Positions 34,242 to 44,881 of a DNA stretch of 64,000 bases are shown here, piece after piece; within the stretch, counting starts at the first letter, position 1, and each line of letters starts with the position of its first letter. The translations under genes and the position numbers were made by a program. This DNA comes from Ampelocalamus luodianensis. Taxonomy: Eukaryota; Streptophyta; Magnoliopsida; Poales; Poaceae. The stretch is from NCBI GenBank assembly GCA_036346255.1, contig CM070639.1:692001-756000 (forward strand), given 5' to 3'. The notes beneath the pieces were generated by a model, which saw nothing but the letters and a program-made list of their open reading frames with translations, was not told where the DNA came from and made no database searches.

Positions 34242-35650
34242 GTGAGGTTGCCTTGAAGAAGTTTGGTTGGGGACCAATTTGCTTGCTCTGAAACCTGTTG
34301 CTATTGATATATCTGCTTTTGGTGACAACATAGTTAAGTAAATTTGGTTATCTTTTTCCCGCGAGGAAGTAAATTTGGTTATCTGACAGTAATATTACTG
34401 CTTTAGACTCTAGTCCATAATCTCTGACACCAAAGTTGTTGCACTAGTCAATCCCTTTATGCAGCCCATGATGAAATCTGAAGAAATTTGTAAGACTTTT
34501 AGTACGATCTCTCTGCACTTTTTATCACATGTTCTAGTACACTGATAGATGCTGCGTGGCATCGTTTGTCCAAAGTACGATTCTGTTTGGCTTGGTGGTC
34601 AAATAAAGTCTGTTTGCAGTAATCGACATGCGCTAACATTCCCTTCTTTTTAATCCTGGATAACACTAACGATGGTCAACTATGCTACATTTTCTTGTCT
34701 CTGCCTATCTGCTCTGCCACTGCCACTGCCAGTGTATATATTTGTTTCCTCACTTCAGTCACTTGTGCTGCTCCTGCTCTGCCATCCAATTTTCAACTAC
34801 TTGTTAATCCAGTTGCGTTGGACAAATGCTCACATAGATAGAACCTTGTTTCAATGATGTCTGAAATCTTGTGCTCTTGTGCAGTTATCCTTGTTAGCTA
34901 TCTCATGATAATCCTGAAAAATGTTAAGCAATGACGATGCAACTGATTCTATTATCTTTCAAAATTCTTCTTCAGGGAAACATTGAATGCAAAGCTTGTT
35001 GATTCATTGATTGAAGGGGAGTTCCTGAATTGAAATTAGGTAAGTTTGCCTTCATATTTTTAAGATTGTATGTCAATGCCACTCTCGGTCAATCTCATAT
35101 TGTAATATCTATACTATTTTTTAAGATTGTATGTCAATGCTAGTTGTAGCTTGTTTGCTTAAATCTACAACTAGTTGATGTCAATTCATTGGTAAGTAAG
35201 AAAATTATTGACTACTAGCGATCTTATTGCTCATAATGTGGTCCAAGTTTCAATTGTGGAGTGTGCACTGCTGCTACTTTGTGCTTTCTTCTTCGCTTTG
35301 TAGCATTCGTCTAGAATTTAACTTTATCAATATAATGAACATAAAGGTTCTGTCGTGTGCATACTATTATTTAGCCTACCTTCGGATAGTCTTGCAGAAG
35401 CCTGAGAACGATACTTCGGATAAATTGCAGTAACATTCATTCAAACCACTTGATCTCATAATCCAGATAGCATCCGTCGTGATCCAGTGAAGAGTAGCTT
35501 ACAATGGCCAAGCATCGATCCATCATAATCCAGTAAACACTTGCCATGTACAGACTTAGCTAGGATTGCTCTAATAACTTGTATGCAAAATTGTAAATAC
35601 AAAATCAGTTCTAAAAAATTCGTGGAGATGAGACAGAAATTGGGAATCTG
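34242..35650. other. No gene recognised; may continue the captured APT-flank segment
   Basis: T-rich, intron-like sequence. A short phrase near 34980-35030 (LNAKLVDSLIEGEFLN) and one near 35395 look exon-like but match nothing I know. Confidence 0.3.
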
Positions 35651-35653
35651 AGA

Positions 35654-36236
35654 TGTTAAGTTAGAACAACAAGATTAGGGGGTGATTTGTTAGCCTTAAT
35701 CTTGTCGTTCAGTTTTAGTTTTCCTTTCCTGGTTGAGTTTAATTTGTTTGGATTGCCGAGTGTCGAACTGAATCCAGTTTTCAGAGTTCGGTTAGAAGTT
35801 TAGAGTTGCTCTGTTATACGGGATCAGTTACTGTAGCTTTTGTCGGAAAAAGTTCAGTCTCTCCGACTCGGTTTCAGAACAGAAAAACCGAGTGGAACTC
35901 GTTTGTAATACGTTTCAAAAGTCTATAAAAAGGAGATAATAGAAAAGTCGTATCACCAGATGCGACGCAAATTGAATCCTCAATTGTTTTTCCGGTGTCC
36001 AGTGATTTCGCTCGTTTTGTTTTCGTTTCTGCTACTCTTCGAAAGTTCAGAGAAGTGAAAACTTCGTTTTCTTCAGAAGCTTGTGCGTGGCTGCCTAGTG
36101 CTTGTTCAAACAGTATATAGGTGAATGTATATCCTCTTTTTATATGCATGCATTCCACTACTAGTGTTGTTGTAAGCAAGCTACTCATTCGATCCGCAAT
36201 ATAGGTCTTTATCCTTGGGAAGCGTCGTCCCCATAA
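35654..36236 (+). repeat. Possible solo LTR
   Basis: Begins TGTTAAGTTAG, ends CATAACA, with a TATA-like TCTATAAAAAGG near 35920 and a T-rich leader. No matching flanking duplication was found. Class unknown. Confidence 0.3.
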
Positions 36237-36239
36237 CAT

Positions 36240-37080
36240 AAGTTTATTGCGGATATAAAGGTGCAGTTATTGTAATATTTTTATCATATCTTCCTCTTTT
36301 AATGCTGACAAAGTGGATGAACAGTTGTAGTATGTTATTTAATAAGGATATGCATGGTCTGATGGTATTATTTTTTTCTTAGATTTAGTTTCTCGTTGGT
36401 TGTAGTTGGCTTTGAACTTGCGGGATGGAGAAAGTAGTATTGTTTCTTAAGTAGGTTGTGCAACGTACTAGGTAATTTGCAGTTACTACTAAATTGTTGT
36501 TAGGTACTAGTAATGCATGATTATACAGAGCTGCAACCCTTTGACCATGCCGCTCCTAGTCACCGCCTCCTGCTGTGCCATTGACACCTCTCGGGCAGCT
36601 GTGAAAGATGATTCAGAAAACACATCCTACGTAGGGGAGCAGGGGCATCCGGCGTCGATGAAGATGGATGTCGCGGACGCACGAATCTTAAATCACGTTC
36701 AATATGTGGTAAAAAGACTGACAGAAATCCCAAGAAGATTCGCTCAAGCACTGCACAGTATAGAAAAAAAGAAGTTTACAGTAATCTCCCCAGCTTGATC
36801 GACCAGTAGCGTCCATACTGTGCTGCCAGTGCCAGCGCCAGCTAAGGTAAGGAAGGCCCTTGCATGGATGACACAAATCGTCTTCTCCCTGCAGAATTAA
36901 GCCAGCTAGCTATTTATCGCCTACGGTGGTAGGTGTACCTGCACAAGTCACTGTTTAATCTGTACATGCATGGAACGAGTACTGAAATGGAGAGAAGCCT
37001 CTGGACTCTGCAGCCGATCCATAACTGAACTCTGCAGGTCGATCAGACTGGCACCAATGCAGGCAAGCTGGGGCAATGTA
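36240..37080. other. Intergenic, no gene recognised
   Basis: An open frame 36517-36798 has no recognisable domain. No readable TE termini. Confidence 0.4.
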
Positions 37081-37224
37081 TTTCATCGTGTGACACGTGT
37101 CTTTTTACGAATCTCAAAACGTACAGTTCAATAAATCACTGATGTGAATTTTCACGAATTAAATACTGAATACTAGCATGTTATACTTTGAGATTCGTAA
37201 AAAGACACGTGTCACATGGTGAAA
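37081..37224. mobile_element. Stowaway-like hairpin MITE upstream of the glycine-rich protein gene
   Basis: 144 bp with inverted arms of about 38 bp. The left is TTTCATCGTGTGACACGTGT continuing CTTTTTACGAATCTCAAA, and the right is its inverse with about two mismatches. TA dinucleotides flank both ends (37079-37080, 37225-37226), the duplication made by Stowaway elements. Each arm carries ACACGTGT, a G-box core (CACGTG). It ends 287 bp before the GRP start codon. Confidence 0.85.
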
Positions 37225-37425
37225 TAGGTCTACGTTAATAGAATTATTTTCCGCTAGCTCCGGCCTCCGGCCTTAACTAACCTAACCGCAACGCAAAGCC
37301 ATATTGGCTCTCTCGTGGCAGCAGTCTTTGTTGCGTCCCATTTACTCCTCTCACCTGTTCCCCGCCTCCTCCCTCCATCCTTCCTTGATTGCATTGCAAT
37401 GCAAGCTCTCTCGATCGCCTCCATC

Positions 37426-37432
37426 TATATAA
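37426..37432 (+). promoter_or_regulatory. TATA box of the glycine-rich protein gene
   Basis: TATATAA in the context CCATCTATATAACG, 79 bp upstream of the ATG, followed by the short leader expected of a plant gene. Confidence 0.75.
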
Positions 37433-37510
37433 CGTACGTTACGTACAAGCTCTTCACTGTCTAGCGCTTCTACTTGCATACATAGAGGCTGCACTACTCC
37501 CACTGCCGCA

Positions 37511-38044
37511 ATGGCGTGCAGCTGCTTGCTCGTCGTCGTCCTTGCGCTGGCGCTAGAGCGAGCTGAGGCGCGAGATATGCCTGCGGTGGTGACGGCCAAG
37601 GCTACTAACAGTAATAGCGCCGCCGCCGTGGGCCTCGAGGATCACAAGACATTCCTGGGCAGCGGCCTGGGAGGAGGGTACGGCGGCGCTGTCGGAGGCT
37701 TCTCTGGAGCAGGCGGCCTCGGAGGCTTCGGCGGGGCAGTCGGAGGTATTGGTGGCGCGCTCGGAGGCGTTGGTGGCGGCGTCGGCGGGATTGGAGGTGT
37801 CGGTGGCCTCGGAGGTGTCGGTGGCGTCGGTGGACTTGGAGGGCTTGGCGGTGCCGGTGCCGGTGGCCTTGGAGGGCTTGGTGGTGGTGGTGCCGGTGGC
37901 CTCGGCGGCATTGGCGGTGGAGGAGGAGGCCCTGGCGGTGGTGGCGGCCTGGGCGGTGGAGTGGGAGGTTATCATGGAGGTGGTGGCGGCCTGGGCGGTG
38001 GAGTCGGAGGTTATCATGGAGGTGGTGGCTGCATCCATCCGTGA
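37511..38044 (+). CDS. Secreted glycine-rich protein (structural GRP)
   Basis: 177 residues, intron-free. The N-terminus MACSCLLVVVLALALERAEA is a signal peptide with likely cleavage before RDMP. A short spacer (to about residue 50) is followed by an almost pure Gly domain of GGxGG units (GGVGGIGG, GGLGGVGG, GGAGAGG). Near the C-terminus the unit GGGGLGGGVGGYH occurs twice in tandem, then GGGGCIHP-stop. Such GRPs are cell-wall/extracellular structural proteins; the Tyr residues could allow oxidative cross-linking. The start is chosen by the good GCCGCAATGG context and TATA spacing. Antisense open frames through the same DNA are artefacts of GGN codons. A polyadenylation-like AATAAG lies near 38240. 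Confidence 0.88.
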   Translation: MACSCLLVVVLALALERAEARDMPAVVTAKATNSNSAAAVGLEDHKTFLGSGLGGGYGGAVGGFSGAGGLGGFGGAVGGIGGALGGVGGGVGGIGGVGGLGGVGGVGGLGGLGGAGAGGLGGLGGGGAGGLGGIGGGGGGPGGGGGLGGGVGGYHGGGGGLGGGVGGYHGGGGCIHP

Positions 38045-38379
38045 TCGATGCATGCACTTGCTTCTCGATCGACTTGCTGCATTGCGTTACATTGCATGGC
38101 GTAGTACGGTCGACCCGTGCCAGATTTTCAGTGCCATCTAGTCCTACTCCTAGTAGCCAGTACTAGCAAGTTGTTGTATGATCCATGCATGTTAAGGCGA
38201 TAAGTTTGTAATTGTAGCTTCTACGTTCGTTCCTGTTGAAATAAGGAAGCTAATTAACTAGCAGCTAGGCTAGCTAGCTTGTTAATTTGCTTCGCTAAAT
38301 CTTTAGCGTTGCCTTCATGTATGTTGTTAATTTCTCGACACGACCTCTTGTTTTGTATCCTTTATCCGCTGTGTTCCTG
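38045..38379 (+). other. GRP 3' flank
   Basis: Contains TGAAATAAGGAAG (about 38236-38248), a possible near-upstream polyadenylation signal, then repeated GCTAGC sequence. No other gene. Confidence 0.4.
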
Positions 38380-41097
38380 TAAGCATGAAAAAATGTCCCC
38401 CATTGATACATACATAAGGGGGTCTATTTATAGCATGACAAGTTATGACGTAGGAAATTACACTAATATCCCTATAAAGGTCCTTCAACTATAGGGGTCT
38501 TGTAGTCTTTTCCTACTTCGTTGGTAGCTTTGGTACACTGTAGGCTCTCACGAGTGGTGTCCACCACGTCATATTTCTTGGTCCAGTGTGGGGCCTTGAC
38601 CCCCTCTTCGTCCTCTGCCTGGAGACCCCTTCGGGTCAAGGACCCCCTCGTGCGGAGGCCAAGGTGGTGAGGCGATTGGCCTATGCGTCGAAGTGGCATC
38701 CTTTCCCATTCGCATGCCTCAAGAGGCTAACTTCTTTGGCTCTTTGTCGGGCTGCTGGGGACGGTGAGCCGTCCCTACAACAATAGCCTGTAGCCCCTTA
38801 CGGCCGAGGGCTTGCTTCGCCTTGGCCAAAATCACACCCTTTTTGGTTCCGAAGGGCTTAGGCACTCTGTCCCAATTGGCCTGGCGAAGTCTCACAGAGG
38901 CATTAAGAGATGGTTGTTTCCGCACAAGGGTTGCCGCAACTGTTTGGAAATTGAAGAGGTGCAACTATTTTCGCGCTCATTTTTCCAAACATTGAAAAAT
39001 GACGTTATTGTGCTCCTTTTCCCGCACTGTAGGTGATCGTGGGCGGGCTCGCGCCTGTTTGTGCGCCGTAGTAGGGCATGTGTCGCCCTATGGTTGGCTA
39101 GACTTCCTTCGATTGGTGCACCCACTGGGCGCTGTTGTCCTATATAGAGGGGGCCGCGATGTGCGCCTTTCTTTTGATCATGAGTCCCTTACCTGCCTCT
39201 CTTGCTTTCCTTGTTTTTGTGTTCTGTGTGTGCTTTTGCTTCGCTCCCGAGGTGCTTTGCTTGGGTCGTCATGGCCAAACAAGGCAAGGGCACGGCGGAA
39301 GCCGCGGAGGAGGTGTCTTATACTAGTGAGCTCGAGCGGTCGGAGGCCACATATAGCTTTCTCGCAACCCTCGTTGTCGAGAAACGGCTTTCGAGCTTGG
39401 AGGTTGTCTGGTTTCCTGGCCCAGAGGTGACGCCAAATCCGCACGACAACGAGGTTGTGGTCTTCTCCGCATTCTTCGACGTGGGGCTTCTCATTCCCTC
39501 GGTGTCTCTTGTGGTGGAGGAGTTGGGTATATACCGGGCGGAACTCGCCCAAATGATGCCTAACTCTATTGCCCGCTTGAGCATCTTCGAGTAGGCGATG
39601 GGGAGTGGACGGTTGTTCACGTATCTCCATGACGAGCATAGCCAGCCGAAGAAGAAGAAGAAGGGCACCAACATCATGGTGAACTTCGGGAGTGTAAACT
39701 TCAAGGTGAAGTCCTCCCGGCAATAGTAAATACCAACGCCTGCTTCGAAGAACCGATGGGAGACCAACTGGGGAAGAAGTGGCTCTACTACGCCACTCCC
39801 ACTTCGGGCGGCGTCATCGATGTTATCCCTTCGCCCATGGTTGAGCTGACCGGGGGAAGGCGTGGCTATTATTGTTGCGGGTGACAGGGTGCCTACGCAT
39901 GTGGGACTTGGTGGAGGAGTTCTGCATGATGTGCCTCTAGCCCCTGTCGACGGGTTGGGATTTGGAGCTTGACGAGCCTGTTGACAGCCTTCTCCCGATC
40001 AAGATGGAGGGGTGGAAGGTGAGGCGTCTGTTATTTGTTATGGCTGCTTGTCCAGGCTAGTTTTGAATTGTTCTTCTGGTGGCGCAATTTGTCGATAGAT
40101 GAAGCTACTCGAGCAGCGGAGGAGTTCCTGGGACCCTACACTGCGGAGGAGCACGGTAAACGAGGGAATGTCGTACGCGCCATCGCTTGAACCGTGTATG
40201 CTCTAGACGAGGTACGAGGTTGTCGAATGTGAGGAACCTGACGATGAGCGAAGGAAGAGGAAGCGCCCGCATCCCACAGGCGACGAGTCACCGGAGCCAA
40301 TTCCAGTAGTGCCTCTACGGGTGGCTGCTCCGGGCTCATCGGTTCTGGGATTCGTCGCGAGCGCCCCTGCTTCATCAGGGTCGCAGGTGTGGGTGAGTGG
40401 AGGATAGAACTCCTCACCTATCAGGGGGGATGCTACTTCCCAGACCCCATCTCCCTTTGTGGACATTGGCCCTTGTGCCCTACTAATTTTAAAGCTCGCC
40501 CGGAGGCTCATGAGTCATGATGTCTTCGGGGAGGTGGATCGCTGTGCTGCTCCGACAAATGTCAGGGAGCTCTTCGAGAGCGAGTCACTTCCGGCAATGT
40601 TTTGGCCACTGGAGGTGAACATCGTGTGGGTATGGTTCACCCTTGATGCTCTTTTTCCTTGTATAGCTTGACATTGTGGTATGTTGTTTGTCATTACCGT
40701 GTGCGGAGCGTTGATACACCTTTTGTTGTTCATTTTCCTTGCAGAGCTTGATGTTGTCTCTTGCTCTCCGAGATGACTTCCGACATGGCTACAGTGAGGT
40801 CCAGGGGCAGGTGAACGCCCGGTAGGCGGAGGTGGGCTCCCTGCTCCAAGAGCGCTCCGCTCTAGAGGAGAAGGTGCATGAGCAGGTGGCTTCGAAAGCC
40901 CTACCGACCACATAGCTGGAGGACGAGCGCAAGGGGAACAACCTCACGGCGCAAGCTGCCAAAGTCACCTAGAAGACGGCCTTCGCTACCCTTCATAAAG
41001 TGGGTGTGATCACCGAACGCTATTGCGAGCGTCTGATGTGATATCACCGTGACCCGGCCAAGAGCAATAGCTCTTCCACGGCCGCCGACGCGTACAC
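38380..41097 (+). mobile_element. Gypsy-type transposon fragment (PF04195-like protein), decayed
   Basis: Left boundary is approximate. The coding remnant 39271-40980 begins MAKQGKG and carries FFDVGLLIPSVSLVVEELGI, AELAQMMPNSIARLSIFE and LFTYLHDEHSQPKKK, the signature of the plant 'putative gypsy type transposon' family as I recall it. It is interrupted by a stop in place of Trp at 39592-39594 and then by further stops. A coiled-coil-like Gln/Glu/Ala-rich stretch near 40805-40980 is typical of the family's C-terminal half. The fragment ends at the copia LTR at 41098. Confidence 0.7.
39271..40980 (+). pseudogene. Gag-like/gypsy-type transposon protein, broken
   Basis: Frame is open from 39271 to the stop at 39592, continues in frame to 39726, then is recoverable only in pieces. 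The piece SLLQERSALEEKVHEQVASK is near 40840, with stops at about 40912 and 40971. No reverse transcriptase is present. Confidence 0.65.
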
Positions 41098-41506
41098 TGT
41101 TGGAATTTTTCCTAATTTTCTTTGCTCACATCGCCTTCGCTCCAGAAGAAATCGCCTGTTCTTCGGTCCGAGATGCTTCGCCTAGAAAAGAAAATGACAG
41201 TCTTTGCCCCGACGTGACCCCTCAATGGGACCAGCTGGTCCTTGCCCTTCGACTTGACTTGCACGAAGTCTTGAAGCTGTGCTTCACTCGGTGGTCTTCT
41301 CGTGAAGTAGTGTCTCGTACAACAGCCCCTCTGCTCCCTTGTATTCACGTGATAGCACTCGCCTGGAGTAGCTACGCCTCTGCACCACGGCAGTTTTGCT
41401 GGAGAGAAAAGAGAACCAGCACAAAAAACGAAACAGGATTTTGGTGCTGCATGCAACACATGAAGTGTTTTTCTAATTTTTCTATTTTTTTCTCTCAACT
41501 GGTTAC
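41098..41506 (-). repeat. Copia LTR, right part missing
   Basis: Starts TGTTGGAATTTTT and matches the full LTRs up to CAACTGGTTACAA. The last ~180 bp of the full LTR is absent and the sequence jumps to the internal region. Confidence 0.85.
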
Positions 41507-43964
41507 AATCACCCTCTTAATTCCATTAATCACCCTCTTAATCTTGTTTCTTCATCTTGATCATGCCACTCTTCTCCTTCACCTCTTTCATAGTCCTGGT
41601 TCCCATAGCTTGCAGCTGCACCAGGGGCCTAACCAGTAGGTGCATTGCCACCATACCTCCCAGTGCCGTAACTAGACGGAGCTTGACCGCCCCAAGGTCC
41701 TCTATTTGTGCATGGCGGACCACCTTGGTAACCAGAACCAGCTGCATTTGGATTGCCGTAAGGGCCACCATACACAGCAGGAACACCTCCATATCTCTTT
41801 GACTTTTCTTCCTTTATGCCCATACCAGGTGGGCCCCGATCGTGGGAACCTGCACCAATTACTCCATGCAGTACACCCTGCTACCGCGGAAAGACCCTCG
41901 AGCATTGCATGCGTTTTGTTCTGCGTGTGTGCGCGCCTGTGCATTGCTCAGCCTTCGCACCGCCCCTGTGCGCCGGTTGCATGTCCTCCGCCTGGACCTC
42001 CCGCTTGCACGTGGAGCCCACCGGTGCCAACAGTGCCCGTTGCGTGGGTGTCGTGACCTCTCGAGCCACCTTCTGGCAGGCCTGCATGCGCATGGGGGCC
42101 GCCGCCGCTAGCTACGTGTACGCCGCATCCTTCACGCGCGAGGGACTCACCGCCCCTTGCGGAGGCTCCGCCTGCTACGCCAACTGCGTGCTGCCCCTAG
42201 GTCCCTTTATGTTCTTGGCCGATGAGATCAACAACGCCCGAGACCACTTGCCCGGTGGTAGAGATAGGTTCGTCGAGAGAACCAGCTGCATCTGCACCTT
42301 CGCTTAAAACTGAAAAAATAAACGCACTTTGCTGGCCTTGTTCCATACCTGGTTCGATACCCAGTTCCACTCTAGCTCCTTCAGGTTGTCCTTCAGACAA
42401 ACTGGCTTACATGTTTTCAGGGAAACTCTGTACAGCCGGTTCAGAGAATTTTTCACTTTTATCAACAGATCTTTATTTTTTTCATAGACATTCAAAACCT
42501 CATCCTGCAGCTCCACCCTGCACTCTTCTTCTGCATACTGCCCGAGACTGAGTATGTTGTTGTACAAAATCGGTATAAAATAAATTTCTGACAGTATTTT
42601 CGATCTTTGCTTTTGTATGCAAGTGAGATTGTACCTTTGCCTCTTATCTGCATCGTGGAGCCATCGCCAAACTTGACTTTGCCCGAAATCTTCTCGTCAA
42701 GTTCATGGAACATGGAGTGATCTCCTGTCATGTGATTGCTTGCTCCATTGTCCAAGTATCATAGATCAGTGTGATCGTGGCTGTCTCCCTCCGTGCGTAG
42801 TTTAGAAACTACATTCTCCTCGTTCAACATCACTATGATAGGCGCCTTTTTGACACATAAGTAGAGAAGCAAGGTCAGCTCATCATCTTCACTGGCACGT
42901 GTGAGGTTCACCTCCTCGTTCTTCTTCTTATTTTGGCAATCCGAAGCGTAGTGCCCGTACTTGTCACAGTTGAAGCACTTTATGTGGCTGCGGCACTCCG
43001 ACGCGTAGTAACCAAATTTTTCACATTCAAAACACTTGACATGTGACTTATCATGTGACCTGTCACCACCGCCTTGCCTAGCCCAGACTCCATGTCCTCC
43101 TCTGCTGCCTCACCAGCCCAGACTCCATGTCCTCCTCTACTGCCTCGCCCATGGTTTTTCTTCATCGAACTACTGGAGTTTTCAGTACCTTTGTTGTCGT
43201 TAGCTGATAATGCTCCCCATTGTGAGTGAGAAAGCATCAGATGCTCTCCTTCTTTCGGATTACTAGAAGTACTTCTTACTCTTTCGTCATAAGCTTTGTA
43301 GCAACCAACCAAGTCTTCAACGATCGAGTTTTCAAATCAACAAATTGCTCGTTGAGATTACCAATTGCACATAACGTGCTAGTCTTCGCTCGGAGAAAAT
43401 GTCGGACCACTTCAATTTCTTTCAAGGTCTTCTCTTGAGTTCTCGGATGCCACGGACCAAGGATGGGATGCGGTGGCAAAATCTTCTACCGATTCATCTT
43501 CCCGCATCTTTAGTCCCTCAAAGTCTCTTTTGAGAGTTTGCGCTTTGCTTCTCGAACACACTCGCGTCCAAGGTTTGTCGTAGCAACCATCGTCCATGCT
43601 GATTTTGTTGAGTCCTTTGGACAAAGTTGGCATAAGGCTCTCCCGATTGCTTGATAGATCATTGTCAAAGTCGACGATCCTTCCAGTAGTCGCGCCCCTT
43701 TCTTGTATGTTTCGTCGCCTGGTTCCATAGCCTCCCAAACCTCCTACACTTGTATAACCACACGCATCTTCATTGCCCAGATGGTGTAATTGTTTCTTGT
43801 CAGTCGTGGGTATGCTATCGGTACAAGGCTTCCTTTCTTTGCCTCCAACGCTTCTCCACCTCCTGACAAGGACCCTCCACCAGCCATGAGTATTCTCTAC
43901 TAGTTTCTTGCGAAGATGTCTTCTGCTGCACCTTGCAAAGGACTCCTGGGATTTCGATACCAAT
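41507..43964 (-). pseudogene. Copia internal region, copy A (gag-protease, then captured tail)
   Basis: On minus: gag begins near 43888 (MAGGGSLSGGGEA..., then the LTRNNYTIW-type motif) and is frameshifted. Zinc knuckle CFNCDKYGHYASDC (CX2CX4HX4C) near 42945-42990. Protease-type YLDNGASNHMTGD at about 42760, directly preceded by a TGA where family members usually have Trp. The retained pre-integrase stub (RLYRVSLKTCKPVCL, about 42420) is fused to unrelated sequence. Integrase and polymerase are missing. Long plus-strand frames here are shadows. Confidence 0.85.
41535..41850 (-). pseudogene. Captured exon-like fragment resembling an hnRNP/Musashi-type RNA-binding protein tail
   Basis: The minus strand encodes a Gly/Tyr/Pro/Asn-rich stretch: YGGVPAVYGGPYGNPNAAGS, GYQGGPPCTNRGPWGGQAPS, SYGTGRYGGNAPT, then APGAAA-YGNQ. 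I recall near-identical text in the C-terminal tail of plant hnRNP A/B-like proteins. In copy A a TAG interrupts it at about 41629. In copy D (51130-51346) the same site is APTSQAPGA without a stop. The same fragment is in B (44910-45210), C (48280-48580), E (52440-52720) and F (55600-55900). It sits beside the 3' LTR. Confidence 0.6.
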
Positions 43965-44150
43965 TGTTGGAATTTTTCCTAATTTTCTTTGTTCCGTCAC
44001 AGCTTCGTTCCAGAGAAGAAATCGCTCGGCTCCTTGGGTCCAGAGATGCTTCATCCAGGAAAAGAAAACACAACTCTTTGCCCCGACTTGACCCCTCAGT
44101 GGGATCAGCTAGTCCCTAACCTTCGACTTGACTTGCATGAAGTCTTGAAG
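43965..44150 (-). repeat. Copia LTR fragment between copies A and B
   Basis: First 186 bp of the LTR, ending at CATGAAGTCTTGAAG, where a foldback-like insert begins. Same break as in 47331-47516. Confidence 0.85.
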
Positions 44151-44881
44151 AATTTTTTTTAAAATATTATTATTTTTAAAGATATTTACAAAAATAAATA
44201 GTCGTTTAAAAAAGTTACAAAAATGTGTCCGCCGCTTGATTGAAGCGGCGATAGGTTCTGTCGCTGATTCAAACGGCGGCGAGGAACTGTCGCCACTCCG
44301 CGTCAGCTAGCTAGCTATCGCCGATTCAATCGGCGACAGAAGTTAGGCGGTTTCTGTTGCCGTTCAGCGGCGCATGTATGCGCACTATAAAATCTCGAAA
44401 AATCAATCGAATTCATTTTAATTCCTAAAAACAAGAGAGTTCGAGAGGGAGAGAAGAAATTGCGCTGAAGCCCAGCCGGTTCGTCGTCGGTGGAGAGAGA
44501 TTGATAGAGCATCGCTTGATCGATCATCTTGTGTTGAAGGTAAATTTTTCTCAAATCGTATGTTACGCCCAAGCCTTGTAGGTTAGCAAACGACAATAGC
44601 GACATAGAATTGAGTAGGTTAGATACATGTAGTCGAACTTTGTAGTACATATTTTGAGTTGTGTAGCGACATAGAATTGCGACTATAGCGACATAGAATT
44701 GAGTAGGTCACATAAAATTAGTCGAACTGTGCAGTACATATTTTGAGTTGTGTAGCGACATAGAAATGCGACAATAGCGACATAGAATCGAGTAGGTTAC
44801 ATAAATGTAGTCGAACTGTGTAGTACATATTTTGAGTTGGACATAGAATTGCGACAATAGGTCACATAGAATTGCGACAAC
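44151..44881. repeat. Insert: MULE-foldback-like arm plus GCGACATAGAATTG tandem repeats
   Basis: 44151-44400 has T/A-rich sequence and AAGCGGCGATAGG/AACGGCGGCGAGG units like the foldback element at 33158. 44585-44880 has about three ~85-bp units with TAGCGACATAGAATTGAGTA and TAGTACATATTTTGAGTTG. The same insert occurs at 47517-48249. Confidence 0.7.

Noticed and set aside
36517..36798. 93-residue open frame upstream of the GRP gene
   Set aside because: No recognisable domain, no promoter or conserved motif; likely chance.
37553..38057. Long antisense open frames over the GRP gene
   Set aside because: Mirror of GGN glycine codons; the sense strand has signal peptide, TATA box and start context.
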